Positions 27,421 to 36,598 of a DNA stretch of 64,000 nt are shown in pieces; within the stretch, counting starts at the first letter, position 1, and every line of letters starts with the position of its first letter. Location of the stretch: contig VGGV01000007.1 in NCBI GenBank assembly GCA_016868455.1, positions 1 to 64,000 on the forward strand. Reading direction: 5' to 3'. The position numbers and the translations under genes are program-made. The stretch comes from Bacteroidota bacterium. GTDB taxonomy: Bacteria > Bacteroidota > Bacteroidia > Chitinophagales > Chitinophagaceae. Under the pieces are notes generated by a model. It was not told where the DNA came from. It ran no database searches and saw only the letters and a list, made by a program, of their open reading frames with translations.

Positions 27421-28461
27421 TTATTTTGAAGGAACAAATTTCCGGGTTCTTTGTTTTAAATTGATAATCGCTTCTTCTTCACTGGAATATATACTATTCA
27501 GATTGACCAGGTTTTTAGCCATTTTATCATAGCGTTTTGTCATCAGCCATCGAAAAATATGCAGATAGTGCACTCCGTCAAAAATGGGGGTTTTTTGACG
27601 GGCAAATAAATCTTTGTTTTTAAGCAACTCAGCAGGCAGCTCGGTATAATGGACCGCCGGGCGGATATGATGTACCGCATGATAGCCATCATTCCAACAT
27701 ATTTTATTGTATTGGGTATTGATACAGTTGATCGAATTATCTTCCAAGTTATTGAGGTCTACAAAAGCATGCTGTGTCCAGTTGCCGAGCATCATTACAA
27801 TTCTTGCAAATACAAAAGGTATAATGAAAATAAAAAGAGTGGCATGAAAATTTACAAAACACATTCCCACGCAGAAAATGTAAAAAGAGAATTCACCGGC
27901 TGCAAGCCGTATATAAAACTTTTTTCTTTTATTTTTAAAGAAGTACATAAAAGTGTCCCTGAAGCCAAGAATAAGAAACCGGCCTACATAAGACAGAAAT
28001 CCCCTGACGCTGTCCCGCTGATAAGGCAATGTGCTGCTGGCATCATCCAGCATATTATTGGCCACATGGTGCATGCCCATATGATGTGCAAAATAGGTTT
28101 CCGGAGTATGACCAAAAAAGGGACATATAGCCCAGATAACCCAATGATATATCCACATATATCTTTTTTTGAACAGCTTCCGGTGAACAATACAGTGAAG
28201 CATTAATCCGAAACGGCCTTTAAAGTACAGTTGTGATACATAGAAATACGGAACATAAAGCAACCACCAGTGCCAGCCTTGCAGTAAAGGAGTATATAAG
28301 ACGACTGCTGCTGGAATTATCAGTATATGAATGGCAGTTAGCAAATGAATGAATGGCAAATCTCTTTTATCGTTAAGGTATTTCAGCCAGAATTTTTCAT
28401 AACTGCTGAATTCTTTTGGTTCGGTATACACCGGATCGGTAATGATGTTCAGAGCCTTCAT
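27421..28461 (-). CDS. Membrane fatty acid desaturase family protein, copy B
   Basis: The 346-residue product is the same length as copy A. It has the same His boxes (LHCIVHRK, FAHHMGMHHVANN and YHAVHHIRPAVHYTE). Start MKALNIITDPVYTEP and the segment FWLKYLNDKRDLPFIHLL are nearly identical to copy A, so a tandem duplication is clear. The copies differ mainly in loops and in the C-terminal ~40 residues, which fits divergence in substrate or expression. The putative fatty acid hydroxylase gene lies 46 bp upstream on the same strand, which suggests a lipid-modification cluster. Confidence 0.85.
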   Translation of the reverse strand: MKALNIITDPVYTEPKEFSSYEKFWLKYLNDKRDLPFIHLLTAIHILIIPAAVVLYTPLLQGWHWWLLYVPYFYVSQLYFKGRFGLMLHCIVHRKLFKKRYMWIYHWVIWAICPFFGHTPETYFAHHMGMHHVANNMLDDASSTLPYQRDSVRGFLSYVGRFLILGFRDTFMYFFKNKRKKFYIRLAAGEFSFYIFCVGMCFVNFHATLFIFIIPFVFARIVMMLGNWTQHAFVDLNNLEDNSINCINTQYNKICWNDGYHAVHHIRPAVHYTELPAELLKNKDLFARQKTPIFDGVHYLHIFRWLMTKRYDKMAKNLVNLNSIYSSEEEAIINLKQRTRKFVPSK

Positions 28462-28507
28462 ATTTGGAATTGAGTGATTAAAAAATTATAAACTGATACA
28501 TTCTGTA

Positions 28508-29176
28508 CTATTTCTTTCTTTCATACATCATCGCTTTCACTTTTTCTTTGTCTTCTATTTCGTTTTTGAGATCAAACATAGTACCGAAGACATGATCCCA
28601 TAATGTGGAACTGACACCAAAACCCATGTGTTCGTTTTTATAATGGTGCAAATGGTGATTGCGCCAATGAGGTTTCATCCATTTGAAAGGAGGATTCCAG
28701 GCATGAATAGCAAAGTGGATAGTTCCATAAAGCAAGTATCCAAGCAGAAATCCAGGAAAAAAAACAAAAGCATCAAACCTTAGTATCAAATACATTATCC
28801 CAAACACAGATCCGGAAATGAGTATACTTGGCAAAGGCGGCATGAATAAACGGGTAGTATCTCTTGGATACTGGTGATGACAACCATGAAAGGTGTAAAC
28901 AATTTTTTGGGCCCTTTTCCCTTTCGGCTCCCAGTGAAAAAGAAACCGGTGGGCAAAATATTCAAACAGGCTCCAGAAAAACATTCCCCCCAAAAACAAT
29001 AACATAATCTTCAAAGCAGGGTAATTCAATATTACTGCACTTTGGTACAGAAAATAAAGAATTACAGGAAGATACATGCCCCAGATAACGAGGGGATGAG
29101 CTTTGGTCAGCGCTTCCAGAAAATTGCTTTTAAAAAGCCGGGCCTGGCCTTTATTGTAAATTTTTTCAAATTCCAT
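28508..29176 (-). CDS. Fatty acid 2-hydroxylase / sterol desaturase superfamily protein
   Basis: This membrane di-iron hydroxylase has its His motifs in order: FEYFAHRFLFH, FHGCHHQYPRD, HFAIHAWN and NHHLHHYKN, followed by WDHVFGTMFD. The layout (HxxxH, HxxHH, HxxxxH, HHxxHH) matches the FA2H/Scs7-type enzymes that hydroxylate sphingolipid fatty acids. Bacteroidota of this group do make sphingolipids, so 2-hydroxylation of their acyl chains is a reasonable inference. I start at ATG 29176 (MEFEKIYNKG, 222 residues); an in-frame ATG at 29224 would add 16. Confidence 0.8.
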   Translation of the reverse strand: MEFEKIYNKGQARLFKSNFLEALTKAHPLVIWGMYLPVILYFLYQSAVILNYPALKIMLLFLGGMFFWSLFEYFAHRFLFHWEPKGKRAQKIVYTFHGCHHQYPRDTTRLFMPPLPSILISGSVFGIMYLILRFDAFVFFPGFLLGYLLYGTIHFAIHAWNPPFKWMKPHWRNHHLHHYKNEHMGFGVSSTLWDHVFGTMFDLKNEIEDKEKVKAMMYERKK

Positions 29177-29235
29177 AGCGGCAAAGTAATAAATGCCGCC
29201 TATGAGCCGCCTGATTTTAATCATGTAGCCGATCT

Positions 29236-30681
29236 CTACATTTTCAGGTCAGGTTTTATATCCCGCACTTTGGTGCTGGCGCCTCCATCCAGCGATAGAC
29301 TGACTGGTCTATTTGTTTTCCATGCTCCACGGGTAAAATCCGGGATGTCCATCGTTTTTGACTTTTTTGCAACAGAACGCTGGCTCAGCGGAAAAAGGCA
29401 GCTCCATGCTGCAGCATCATATACATCCTGGTCAAGCGGGAGGCCGTTTCGTAAACAATCAATCAGCCGCCAGTCCATTATAAAATCCATACCGCCGTGG
29501 CCGCCCACTTCTTTGGCAATAGCGCCGATATGTTTTACAATCGGTGGCGAATATTTTTCTTCCAGTTGTTTGAATTCATCCTGTTTTACCCAACTGTGAC
29601 CAAATGCTATCCGTGCAGGGCCAGGCCATTTTTGGGCTACGCCTTTTGTACCGCTTACAAGGTGTATCCTTGAATAAGGGCGGATGGTTGAAACATCATG
29701 TTGAACCATCACGGTTTTTCCTTTATTCGTTCTTATCAGGGTGGTGTTCATGTTTCCGCGAAAAGGACGGTCAACATATTCTTTAAAGAAATCATCCTTA
29801 GCTGCTAATTCTTTAACCATTCTGTTCATCGTAAAATCGCCGGTTGACATACTAACAAGATGGTCAAACTTATCTCCCCGGTTGATATTCATGCACTGGG
29901 CAATGGGGCCAAGTCCATGAGTAGGGTAGAGGTTTCCATTTTGCCCGATATTTTCTTTTAGCCGCCACATATCGGCATAGGCTTTTTTATTGAAGAGCCA
30001 GTCTTTGGTCAGGTCATGAATATAGGCGCCCTCAGTATGCACAATTTCTCCAAACATTCCCTGGCGGGCCATATTCAGGGTAAGCAGTTCAAAAAAATCA
30101 TAACAGCAGTTTTCCAGCATCATGCAATGCTTCTTTGTTTTTTCGGAGGTTTCCACCAGTTCCCACAGTTCATCCATTGTTTTTCCTGCAGGCACTTCCG
30201 TGGCGGCATGTTTTCCGTTTTTCATGGCATGCACGGCAATGGGTGTGTGCAGGTGCCAGGGAGTAGGGGTGTATACAAGATCAATATCATTGCTTTCACA
30301 TAAAGCTTTCCATCCTTCTTCACCGCTGTACTCTTTGGCTTTGGGCCGTTTCATTTTTTCCAGTGTCTTCTGTGATGCGGTTACACGATCGGGGTATTTA
30401 TCGCAAAGGGCAGTTATTTCAAGCCCGTCAATATAGCTCAGCCTTTCCACAGCATCTGAACCCCGCATACCCAAACCCGCAACTCCCACTCTTACTGTTT
30501 CGATTTTTGGAGCGGCATAACCGCACATATTGAAACGCTGTCCCTGCTTTTCAAACAGGGATGAATGTTCCATTTGCTCATCTGAGGTTCCGGTAATGCT
30601 GGCAATAGAAGGTAATCCGGCAGCTAGCGCACCTGTTCCGATTGCCATGCGACGGAGAAATTTTCTGCGATTGTTATTCAT
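29236..30681 (-). CDS. Gfo/Idh/MocA-fold enzyme, GH109-like (alpha-N-acetylgalactosaminidase family)
   Basis: The 481-residue protein has a twin-arginine signal (NRRKFLRRMAIGTGALAAGL). A Rossmann NAD-binding motif GVAGLGMRGSDAV follows. Family-specific blocks resemble the Elizabethkingia NagA-type glycosidases, which use NAD in the hydrolysis: YPTHGLGPIAQCMNINRGDK, GGHGGMDFIMDWRLIDCLR and PLSQRSVAKKSKTMDIPDF. The activity is likely removal of N-acetylgalactosamine or a related sugar, but it could be a related oxidoreductase. It is probably exported folded by Tat. It lies just downstream of the DUF5916-type protein on the same strand. Confidence 0.8.
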   Translation of the reverse strand: MNNNRRKFLRRMAIGTGALAAGLPSIASITGTSDEQMEHSSLFEKQGQRFNMCGYAAPKIETVRVGVAGLGMRGSDAVERLSYIDGLEITALCDKYPDRVTASQKTLEKMKRPKAKEYSGEEGWKALCESNDIDLVYTPTPWHLHTPIAVHAMKNGKHAATEVPAGKTMDELWELVETSEKTKKHCMMLENCCYDFFELLTLNMARQGMFGEIVHTEGAYIHDLTKDWLFNKKAYADMWRLKENIGQNGNLYPTHGLGPIAQCMNINRGDKFDHLVSMSTGDFTMNRMVKELAAKDDFFKEYVDRPFRGNMNTTLIRTNKGKTVMVQHDVSTIRPYSRIHLVSGTKGVAQKWPGPARIAFGHSWVKQDEFKQLEEKYSPPIVKHIGAIAKEVGGHGGMDFIMDWRLIDCLRNGLPLDQDVYDAAAWSCLFPLSQRSVAKKSKTMDIPDFTRGAWKTNRPVSLSLDGGASTKVRDIKPDLKM

Positions 30682-30767
30682 GCGGAGTGTTTTAATTACT
30701 GCAAGTAACTGAATTATTAAATAAGAAAGGCGGAAACAGAAAATTTGGGCAAACGTTTGAACCAGGA

Positions 30768-32990
30768 TTACATATTAAGCCAATAATTCAGTTTAAACAC
30801 CAGCGCCCTGTTTTTGTTTTTAAACAGCGGGTCAGAAAAATAATTGTCTGTGTAAACCAGGAAAAAATCACTGGCTGGTTTGTACCGCCATTGAAAGCGG
30901 CTATTAATATTGATATTATTGGACTGTGTGTTGTATTGAAGAAATGTCGTCCAGAACATGGAATTGGAAAAACTGTATTCAATTCTTGAGGAAAGAAGGA
31001 AAAGATTTTCTTTTCCATAAGAGCCAGGAAAATTGAGACGGTTATACTCACAATTCAGTTCTATCGTAAATTTGGGCTGATTGCGGTAAATAAGGCTGGA
31101 GTTAAGCTGAATGATGTTTCCATTGTAGAATCCGCCAATTCTTCCACCACCTGTAGCTGATATTTCCTTTCTGCTGTCCGACCTTAACCTTACCCATACC
31201 TGGGTATAATGATAGGTTGAAGCCGGTAAAGGATCTCCGTCAGTAAATGAGGAAGGAAACAAAAGTTTTGTTTTGTTATAATCAAGCCCGAAATCAATAG
31301 TGCTGGTATTTCTTGAATCAAAAGCAAAGCTTGGCCCAATAGAAAATTCGTTGAAACTGTTGTCGGGGTTCAGCACCAGAAAACTCTCCAGGTTAAATTC
31401 AATCTGGTTAAGCTTTCCGTTTTTCGGCAAAATTTTGTACTGATTTTCACAGAAATATGACTTGTAGCCAAGCCGGATAACGGTGTCTTTGACCGCATCA
31501 TAGTTTTCAATCCGTTGCACAAATCCCATATCAGCATAATAGTTGGTACCAAGGTTATCATAATTGATAAATGAAAAAAACTGTCGTCCGAAATAACCGG
31601 CCCCGAGATTGATATATACATTTTTATCATCAATATTTTTTTTCATGGAATGATGATAACCTGACCATGCCTGCACATTGCCTTTTTCATTGGTAAAACT
31701 GAATTCGCCGCCGGCATTTCTTCCGTATTTATCAAGTGGATCATTAATCGGATTCTTGTCTGTTTCAATACCGGACCTGTTAAAAAAATATGCCCTGACA
31801 GATGAACGTTTGAGCACCTGCTGGTTCATCGAAACAGCCGAATAATTCTGTGCAGCAAAATCTCCTTTTGCTTTTGTCTGCATATTCATTAATCCGATTC
31901 TTGTTTTAGGTGTGATGTTACCGGTGAGCCTTGCACCCGCTATTATGGGAATAGTGCTGCCTTCATTGTCAAGCCCTATTCTGCGGGAATAAAAAGGGCG
32001 GATGGGCGGGATGCCATAAGAGGAAAACAAATCGCTGTTTTCCAGAAAAAAATTTCTTCTTTCCGGGAAAAAGATGCTGAACCTGGTTATGTTGGTAACC
32101 TGCCTGTCCACTTCCACTTGTGAAAAATCAGGATTGACAGTAAAGTCAAGGTTAAGCGATGAGTTTAGTGCAATCTTGGCGTCAAAGCCAGCGTTAAAGT
32201 CACCGCTCAGTTCTTCTTTTCCTTCTTTGTTCTCCCTTATGCCGCCAGTAATGTAAGGGATGACTGAAATATTAGTGCCCGGCGGCGGCGGAGCTGCATC
32301 CCATACCAAAGCGCCGGTATAACCAAGATCTGGACCGGGAAAATTTACCGGCACCCTTGTCCATGTATGAAACTGGTTTTTCTTTCTTTCACTGCGGATG
32401 AAGTTGATGCCCCATTGTGTATTGCTTTTGTCGTAACGGAGTGTTTTAAATGGTATGGCAACTTCAATAACATAATGGTCATTTTCAATTTTTGTTTTAG
32501 AATACCATTTATTGTCCCAGCTGAAATTGATGTCACCTTCCTGCCCGGCTGTTAGAAGATCATCTGCCTGTACATTGTATGCAGTTACAGAAAAATAAAA
32601 CCCGTTTGTTTTTTTGTTCATCGGATCAACCACAATGCCGATACCATCGCTTTCCCTGATTCTTGATTCCCGTTTCAATGATTGCGCAACCAGTGGCAGG
32701 GAATCATAGCAAACAGCGCCGATGTACAGGAAGTTGTTATCGTAGGTAACTTTTACTTCAGTTCTTGTTGGCGTTTTTTCATCATCCCTGGGGAATTTCA
32801 GCCAGAAATCCCTTGCCATTTCGGCGTTCTTCCATGCTTCTTCATTCAGTTCCCCATCTACTTTTATTTTATCATTTGTTTTGCGGATATGCAACCGGTA
32901 CTGTTCCTTATATTTTGAAACTTCAATATCTTGTGCAGGCGAAAGCCGGCACAAGATCAAAAAGAAAAAAAATAGGCTAATTTTTCTCAA
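30768..32990 (-). CDS. Outer-membrane protein with N-terminal CBM9-like domain (DUF5916 type)
   Basis: The 740-residue protein has a signal peptide (FFFFLILCRLSPAQ). The CBM9-like domain follows (KVDGELNEEAWKNAEMARDF at about 39-58; TEVKVTYDNNFLYIGAVCYD). From about residue 230 the protein is rich in alternating beta strands, with many Asn and aromatic residues, ending in RWRYKPASDFFLVYTDNYF and ALVFKLNYWLNM with a terminal aromatic-x-Asn-Met. That pattern is what one expects of an outer-membrane barrel. In the family these proteins are common but not functionally characterised; carbohydrate contact is possible. Confidence 0.78.
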   Translation of the reverse strand: MRKISLFFFFLILCRLSPAQDIEVSKYKEQYRLHIRKTNDKIKVDGELNEEAWKNAEMARDFWLKFPRDDEKTPTRTEVKVTYDNNFLYIGAVCYDSLPLVAQSLKRESRIRESDGIGIVVDPMNKKTNGFYFSVTAYNVQADDLLTAGQEGDINFSWDNKWYSKTKIENDHYVIEVAIPFKTLRYDKSNTQWGINFIRSERKKNQFHTWTRVPVNFPGPDLGYTGALVWDAAPPPPGTNISVIPYITGGIRENKEGKEELSGDFNAGFDAKIALNSSLNLDFTVNPDFSQVEVDRQVTNITRFSIFFPERRNFFLENSDLFSSYGIPPIRPFYSRRIGLDNEGSTIPIIAGARLTGNITPKTRIGLMNMQTKAKGDFAAQNYSAVSMNQQVLKRSSVRAYFFNRSGIETDKNPINDPLDKYGRNAGGEFSFTNEKGNVQAWSGYHHSMKKNIDDKNVYINLGAGYFGRQFFSFINYDNLGTNYYADMGFVQRIENYDAVKDTVIRLGYKSYFCENQYKILPKNGKLNQIEFNLESFLVLNPDNSFNEFSIGPSFAFDSRNTSTIDFGLDYNKTKLLFPSSFTDGDPLPASTYHYTQVWVRLRSDSRKEISATGGGRIGGFYNGNIIQLNSSLIYRNQPKFTIELNCEYNRLNFPGSYGKENLFLLSSRIEYSFSNSMFWTTFLQYNTQSNNININSRFQWRYKPASDFFLVYTDNYFSDPLFKNKNRALVFKLNYWLNM

Positions 32991-33105
32991 GTGATGATTT
33001 TTATCTCAGGGGTACAAGATCATTTTTTTAACCCGTTTAAAACAGCAAAAATAGGCAGACTGAAAATAGCAGGGATAAGCGGCGTCAATCTCTGAAAATG
33101 AAGGC

Positions 33106-33789
33106 TTATTCATCTCCATCCAGCATATCAGGCCTTTTTTCTTTTGTCCGCAGAACGGACTGCTCATGCCTCCATTCTTCAATCTTCTTATGGTCACCGC
33201 TCATTAAAATGTCAGGCACTTTCCATCCCCGGAAATTTTCGGGTCTTGTATAAACAGGCGGGGCAAGCAAATTATCCTGGAACGAATCGGTGAGGGCAGA
33301 GGTTTCATCATTCAGCACACCGGGAAGTAAACGTCCAACTGCATCCACCAGCACTGCAGCCGGCAACTCGCCTCCGCTGAGCACATAATCGCCGATTGAA
33401 ATTTCTTTGGTGACAAAATGTTCCCTTATTCTTTCATCAATGCCTTTGTAATGACCGCAAATAAATAAAAGATTTTCCTTCAGCGAAAGGGTATTGGCAG
33501 TTTTTTGGTTCAGGGTTTCCCCATCCGGGGTCAGGTAAATGATTTCATCAAATTTTCTTCCTGCAGAAAGTTCTTCAATCGCTTTCACCAGAGGCTCACA
33601 CATCATTACCATACCGGCACCGCCGCCATACTGGTAATCATCCACCTGTCCGTATTCGTTCACCGCCCATTTGCGAAGATGGTGAACCTGCACAGTAAGC
33701 AGGCCTTTTTCCTGCGCCCTTTTCATCATGCTGTGCTGCAACGGGCTTTCCAGCAGCTCAGGCAATACGGTCAGAATATCAATATGCAT
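33106..33789 (-). CDS. trmD: tRNA (guanine-37-N1)-methyltransferase
   Basis: TrmD methylates G37 of tRNAs to prevent frameshifting, using SAM bound in a trefoil knot. The 227-residue product shows [20 protein letters not shown] at the start, [19 protein letters not shown] and the knot motif [16 protein letters not shown]. It ends TKEKRPDML. In many bacteria trmD sits with rpsP and rimM; here those genes lie about 27 kb away. Confidence 0.96.
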   Translation of the reverse strand: MHIDILTVLPELLESPLQHSMMKRAQEKGLLTVQVHHLRKWAVNEYGQVDDYQYGGGAGMVMMCEPLVKAIEELSAGRKFDEIIYLTPDGETLNQKTANTLSLKENLLFICGHYKGIDERIREHFVTKEISIGDYVLSGGELPAAVLVDAVGRLLPGVLNDETSALTDSFQDNLLAPPVYTRPENFRGWKVPDILMSGDHKKIEEWRHEQSVLRTKEKRPDMLDGDE

Positions 33790-33816
33790 GCGGCAAAGAT
33801 AGCGGCTGAAAAATGA

Positions 33817-33838
33817 AACCCCCGGGGAACCGGGGGTT
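33817..33838. terminator. Strong hairpin between the cco cluster end and trmD
   Basis: AACCCCCGG (33817-33825), loop GGAA and CCGGGGGTT (33830-33838) give a perfect 9-bp stem. On the minus strand it is followed by TTTCATTTTT. It lies 132 bp after the last gene of the respiratory cluster and just before the trmD start, so it may end the upstream transcript. The rest of the 33790-33969 gap shows no gene. Confidence 0.6.
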
Positions 33839-33969
33839 GTACAGAAACAAAAACCAACAATAACCCTTTCGGGCTTATTTGTGCATATTTTCAGGTCAAA
33901 TGTAGTTGTTCGACTGCTGTCAAATACTGATATTGGTCAGTGATCATAGTGAGAAATATCAAGCTTCAT

Positions 33970-34689
33970 TCAGGGTTGATGGCAATTTACAGAGCTGCCG
34001 GGGGATTGCGGCAATTCAGGACTGATAAACGGTATTCCAAGATTAAGCCCCCGGAGAATTAGCAGCACCCCCATCAGTGAAACAAAAACCGGGACCATTT
34101 TCCTGAAGACAATTCTTAATTCCGGCCTGATCACAGCTCCTGCATACCCGGCAAACAGCATAACAGGCAATGTGCCTGCGCCAAACATGGCCATAAAAAC
34201 CACACTTTCGCCTGTTTCGGCAAAGGATAAAGAAGATGCCAGGGCAATATAAACCATGCCGCAGGGCAGCAGTCCGTTGGCCATGCCCAGCAGTAAAAAA
34301 CTCAGCAGACTGACTGAGGATTTTAATATGCGGATAATAATATTTTGTACATGCAGGTAAAACCGGTCTAAAAAAACCAGGCGAAGATTTTTTTTGTGTA
34401 TAAAATACAGCAATGCCATTAGCAAAAACACCACACCCAGGCTAATGGAAAGCCACTGCTGGTAGCCTGAAATATAAATCCCTCTTCCGGCCAGGCCAAA
34501 CAGCAAACCGATAGCGGAGTAAGTAATTATCCGTCCCAACTGATAAAGCAGCAGGGCTACCAATTTGCCCGTTTTTGAAAAATGCTGAACCGGTAAAACA
34601 AGGCTCAGCGGTCCGCACATGCCTATGCAATGCAGGCTCCCGGCTGCACCAAGTGTAAACCCTGCTATGATAACTGATAATGGCATCAA
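33970..34689 (-). CDS. SafE/TauE-type membrane protein of the cco cluster
   Basis: The 239-residue membrane protein has about six helices and the conserved features of the 'sulfite exporter TauE/SafE' family found next to cbb3 oxidase assembly genes: GAAGSLHCIGMCGPLSLVLP and GMANGLLPCGMVYIALA. The CxGMCGP and LPCGMVY motifs suggest metal handling, probably copper delivery to the oxidase, but this is inference. Its ATG overlaps the ccoH stop by 4 bp. It is the last gene of the cluster. Confidence 0.82.
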   Translation of the reverse strand: MMPLSVIIAGFTLGAAGSLHCIGMCGPLSLVLPVQHFSKTGKLVALLLYQLGRIITYSAIGLLFGLAGRGIYISGYQQWLSISLGVVFLLMALLYFIHKKNLRLVFLDRFYLHVQNIIIRILKSSVSLLSFLLLGMANGLLPCGMVYIALASSLSFAETGESVVFMAMFGAGTLPVMLFAGYAGAVIRPELRIVFRKMVPVFVSLMGVLLILRGLNLGIPFISPELPQSPGSSVNCHQP

Positions 34690-35123
34690 AAAACGGTTAA
34701 CGGCTTTTCGGCGTAATAATTTTTTCCCCCGGCGGTCCAGTTAATCTTAACGGTATAATTTCCAGGTGAAATAATATTCTGTTGAAATTCCTGCAGGCCA
34801 TCTGCCGTGACTTTTAATTCAATTTTTTTATCCTTTTTTTCATCATAGGCGCAATAGAACCAGATTTCTCCTGTCACTGTTTTATTTTTCATTTCCGGTG
34901 GCAGCTTCAGCCGGATGACATTTTCATGTTTTGAAAACTCTGCTGTTGAAGTCAGCGCATTGGCCCTTTTTGTTCCATCAATGATCTCCTGATAGCCTAT
35001 TTCTTTTTTGTAATAATCTTTTTCCACCAGATCAAAATTGGTTTGCATGGACCGTATCACCAGAAAAGTCATCCCGGTTCCAAATACGATGAATGCTATT
35101 AAAATTTTATTTCCCCAGTTCAT
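34686..35123 (-). CDS. ccoH: Cytochrome cbb3 oxidase accessory protein CcoH/FixH
   Basis: The 145-residue protein has one N-terminal membrane helix (NKILIAFIVFGTGMTFLVIR) and a periplasmic FixH domain. Key parts are NFDLVEKDYYKKEIGYQEII near residues 30-49 and a beta-sandwich region ending NYTVKINWTAGGKNYY. It assists assembly and stability of the cbb3 complex. It lies 10 bp after ccoG. Confidence 0.88.
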   Translation of the reverse strand: MNWGNKILIAFIVFGTGMTFLVIRSMQTNFDLVEKDYYKKEIGYQEIIDGTKRANALTSTAEFSKHENVIRLKLPPEMKNKTVTGEIWFYCAYDEKKDKKIELKVTADGLQEFQQNIISPGNYTVKINWTAGGKNYYAEKPLTVF

Positions 35124-35133
35124 AATATATATT

Positions 35134-36567
35134 TTAAAAACTGCTGAAAGGCCCGGTAAAATTGGTTTTCAGTTCAGATATTTTTTTATCTCCTTCGTAC
35201 AGCCCCACTTTCAACGGAGTCTTTCTGGATGTAACTGTTTTCCTTGGCAGAACAATAAAAAAGGAACCGGCTCCCTGCCCCTCACTTTTCACTTTAATGC
35301 CGGAAGCGCCTACCAGTTCAATTTTTCCTTCTTTACCATATTCTCCTTCTAACCGCAATTGAACGGGTATCTCTTTAAGAGTTTTGTTTTGAATTTTTAT
35401 ATTATACAAATTGGACAGGCTGTCGGTTCCCCTTTCCTGGTACAAAATACCGGTAGCCCTAATGATGGTTCCGTCAACATCTTTCAGGGTGATTAATAAG
35501 AAAGTAAGAAGACCCGTCAGCAGAACAAGCAACACCGAATAAAATTTCATTCTGCCGGTATAATGCAAACGGTCGCCATTGGCAATGCCGTTTTCAGATG
35601 CGTAGCGGACGAGCCCTCTTGGTTTCCTGACTGCATCCATTATTTTATCGCAGGCATCAATACAGGCGGTACAACCCACACATTCCATCTGTGTGCCGTT
35701 GCGGATATCAATACCTGTGGGGCAAACTTTTACACACTGAAAGCAATCAATACAATCTCCCGTTTCAACTGCTCCAGCTTTTCCTTTTTTATACTTTCTC
35801 CTTGGCTCCCCTCTTTTGTAATCATAAGCAACAATCATGGAATTCCTGTCGAGCAATACACTTTGCAGCCGGCCATAGGGACAAACCACTGTGCAAACCT
35901 GTTCCCTGAACCAGATATAAACAAAATAAAAAACCCCGGAAAAAATAAGGATTGCAATAAAGCCACCTAAATTTTCACTGACAGGTTCGCTGATGATTTT
36001 TTTCAACTCATCCACACCGATGATATAGGCAAGAAAAAAATTGGCAATGATAAACGACAGCAAAAAGAATGCGATGTGTTTTATTGTCCGCTTCCGGATT
36101 TTTTTTGTCGTCCAGGGACTTTTGTCAAGCAGTCTTTGTCTGGCAGCGCTGCCCTCAATGAGATATTCCACTTTTCGGAACAGCATTTCCATAAAAATGG
36201 TTTGGGGGCAAACCCATCCGCAAAACAAGCGGCCAAAGGCCGCGGTAAAAAGAACGATGAAAACAATAAATGCCAGCATCAGCATGCCGAAGATGAAAAA
36301 ATCCTGCGGCCAGAATACTTTTCCGAAAATGATGAACTCCGCTTCAGGAATATTCAGCATCACCAGCGGGCGGCCATTCATTTTAATAAAAGGGATGGAA
36401 AAAAACAATGCGAAAAACCCCCAACTAACCCAGGTGCGTATATTGTAAAGCCTGCCCACCGGCTTCTGTGCATACACCCAGTTCCTTTTTCCTTTTGCAT
36501 CCACCGTAGCCAGCCTGTCACGAAAGGATGCGTCAACTTCAGCCTGCCTGATGTTTTCGTTGGTCAT
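35134..36567 (-). CDS. ccoG: Cytochrome cbb3 oxidase accessory ferredoxin-like protein CcoG/FixG
   Basis: This polyferredoxin-type membrane protein takes part in copper (Cu2+ to Cu+) handling during cbb3 assembly. The 477-residue product has membrane helices, CGWVCPQTIFMEMLFR, VVCPYGRLQS and two 4Fe-4S motifs, CIDCFQCVKVCP and CVGCTACIDACD. An Ig-like C-terminal domain follows (ETGTDSLSNLYNIKI-like region, then PRKTVTSRKTPLKVG). Gene order ccoP-ccoG-ccoH is as expected. Confidence 0.93.
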   Translation of the reverse strand: MTNENIRQAEVDASFRDRLATVDAKGKRNWVYAQKPVGRLYNIRTWVSWGFFALFFSIPFIKMNGRPLVMLNIPEAEFIIFGKVFWPQDFFIFGMLMLAFIVFIVLFTAAFGRLFCGWVCPQTIFMEMLFRKVEYLIEGSAARQRLLDKSPWTTKKIRKRTIKHIAFFLLSFIIANFFLAYIIGVDELKKIISEPVSENLGGFIAILIFSGVFYFVYIWFREQVCTVVCPYGRLQSVLLDRNSMIVAYDYKRGEPRRKYKKGKAGAVETGDCIDCFQCVKVCPTGIDIRNGTQMECVGCTACIDACDKIMDAVRKPRGLVRYASENGIANGDRLHYTGRMKFYSVLLVLLTGLLTFLLITLKDVDGTIIRATGILYQERGTDSLSNLYNIKIQNKTLKEIPVQLRLEGEYGKEGKIELVGASGIKVKSEGQGAGSFFIVLPRKTVTSRKTPLKVGLYEGDKKISELKTNFTGPFSSF

Positions 36568-36598
36568 TGTTTTGTGTTAACGTCATTCTCACTTTTCC

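Noticed and set aside
33918..33948. Possible further FNR-type site downstream of the SafE-type gene
   Set aside because: Half-sites TGAT and ATCA are not correctly spaced there.
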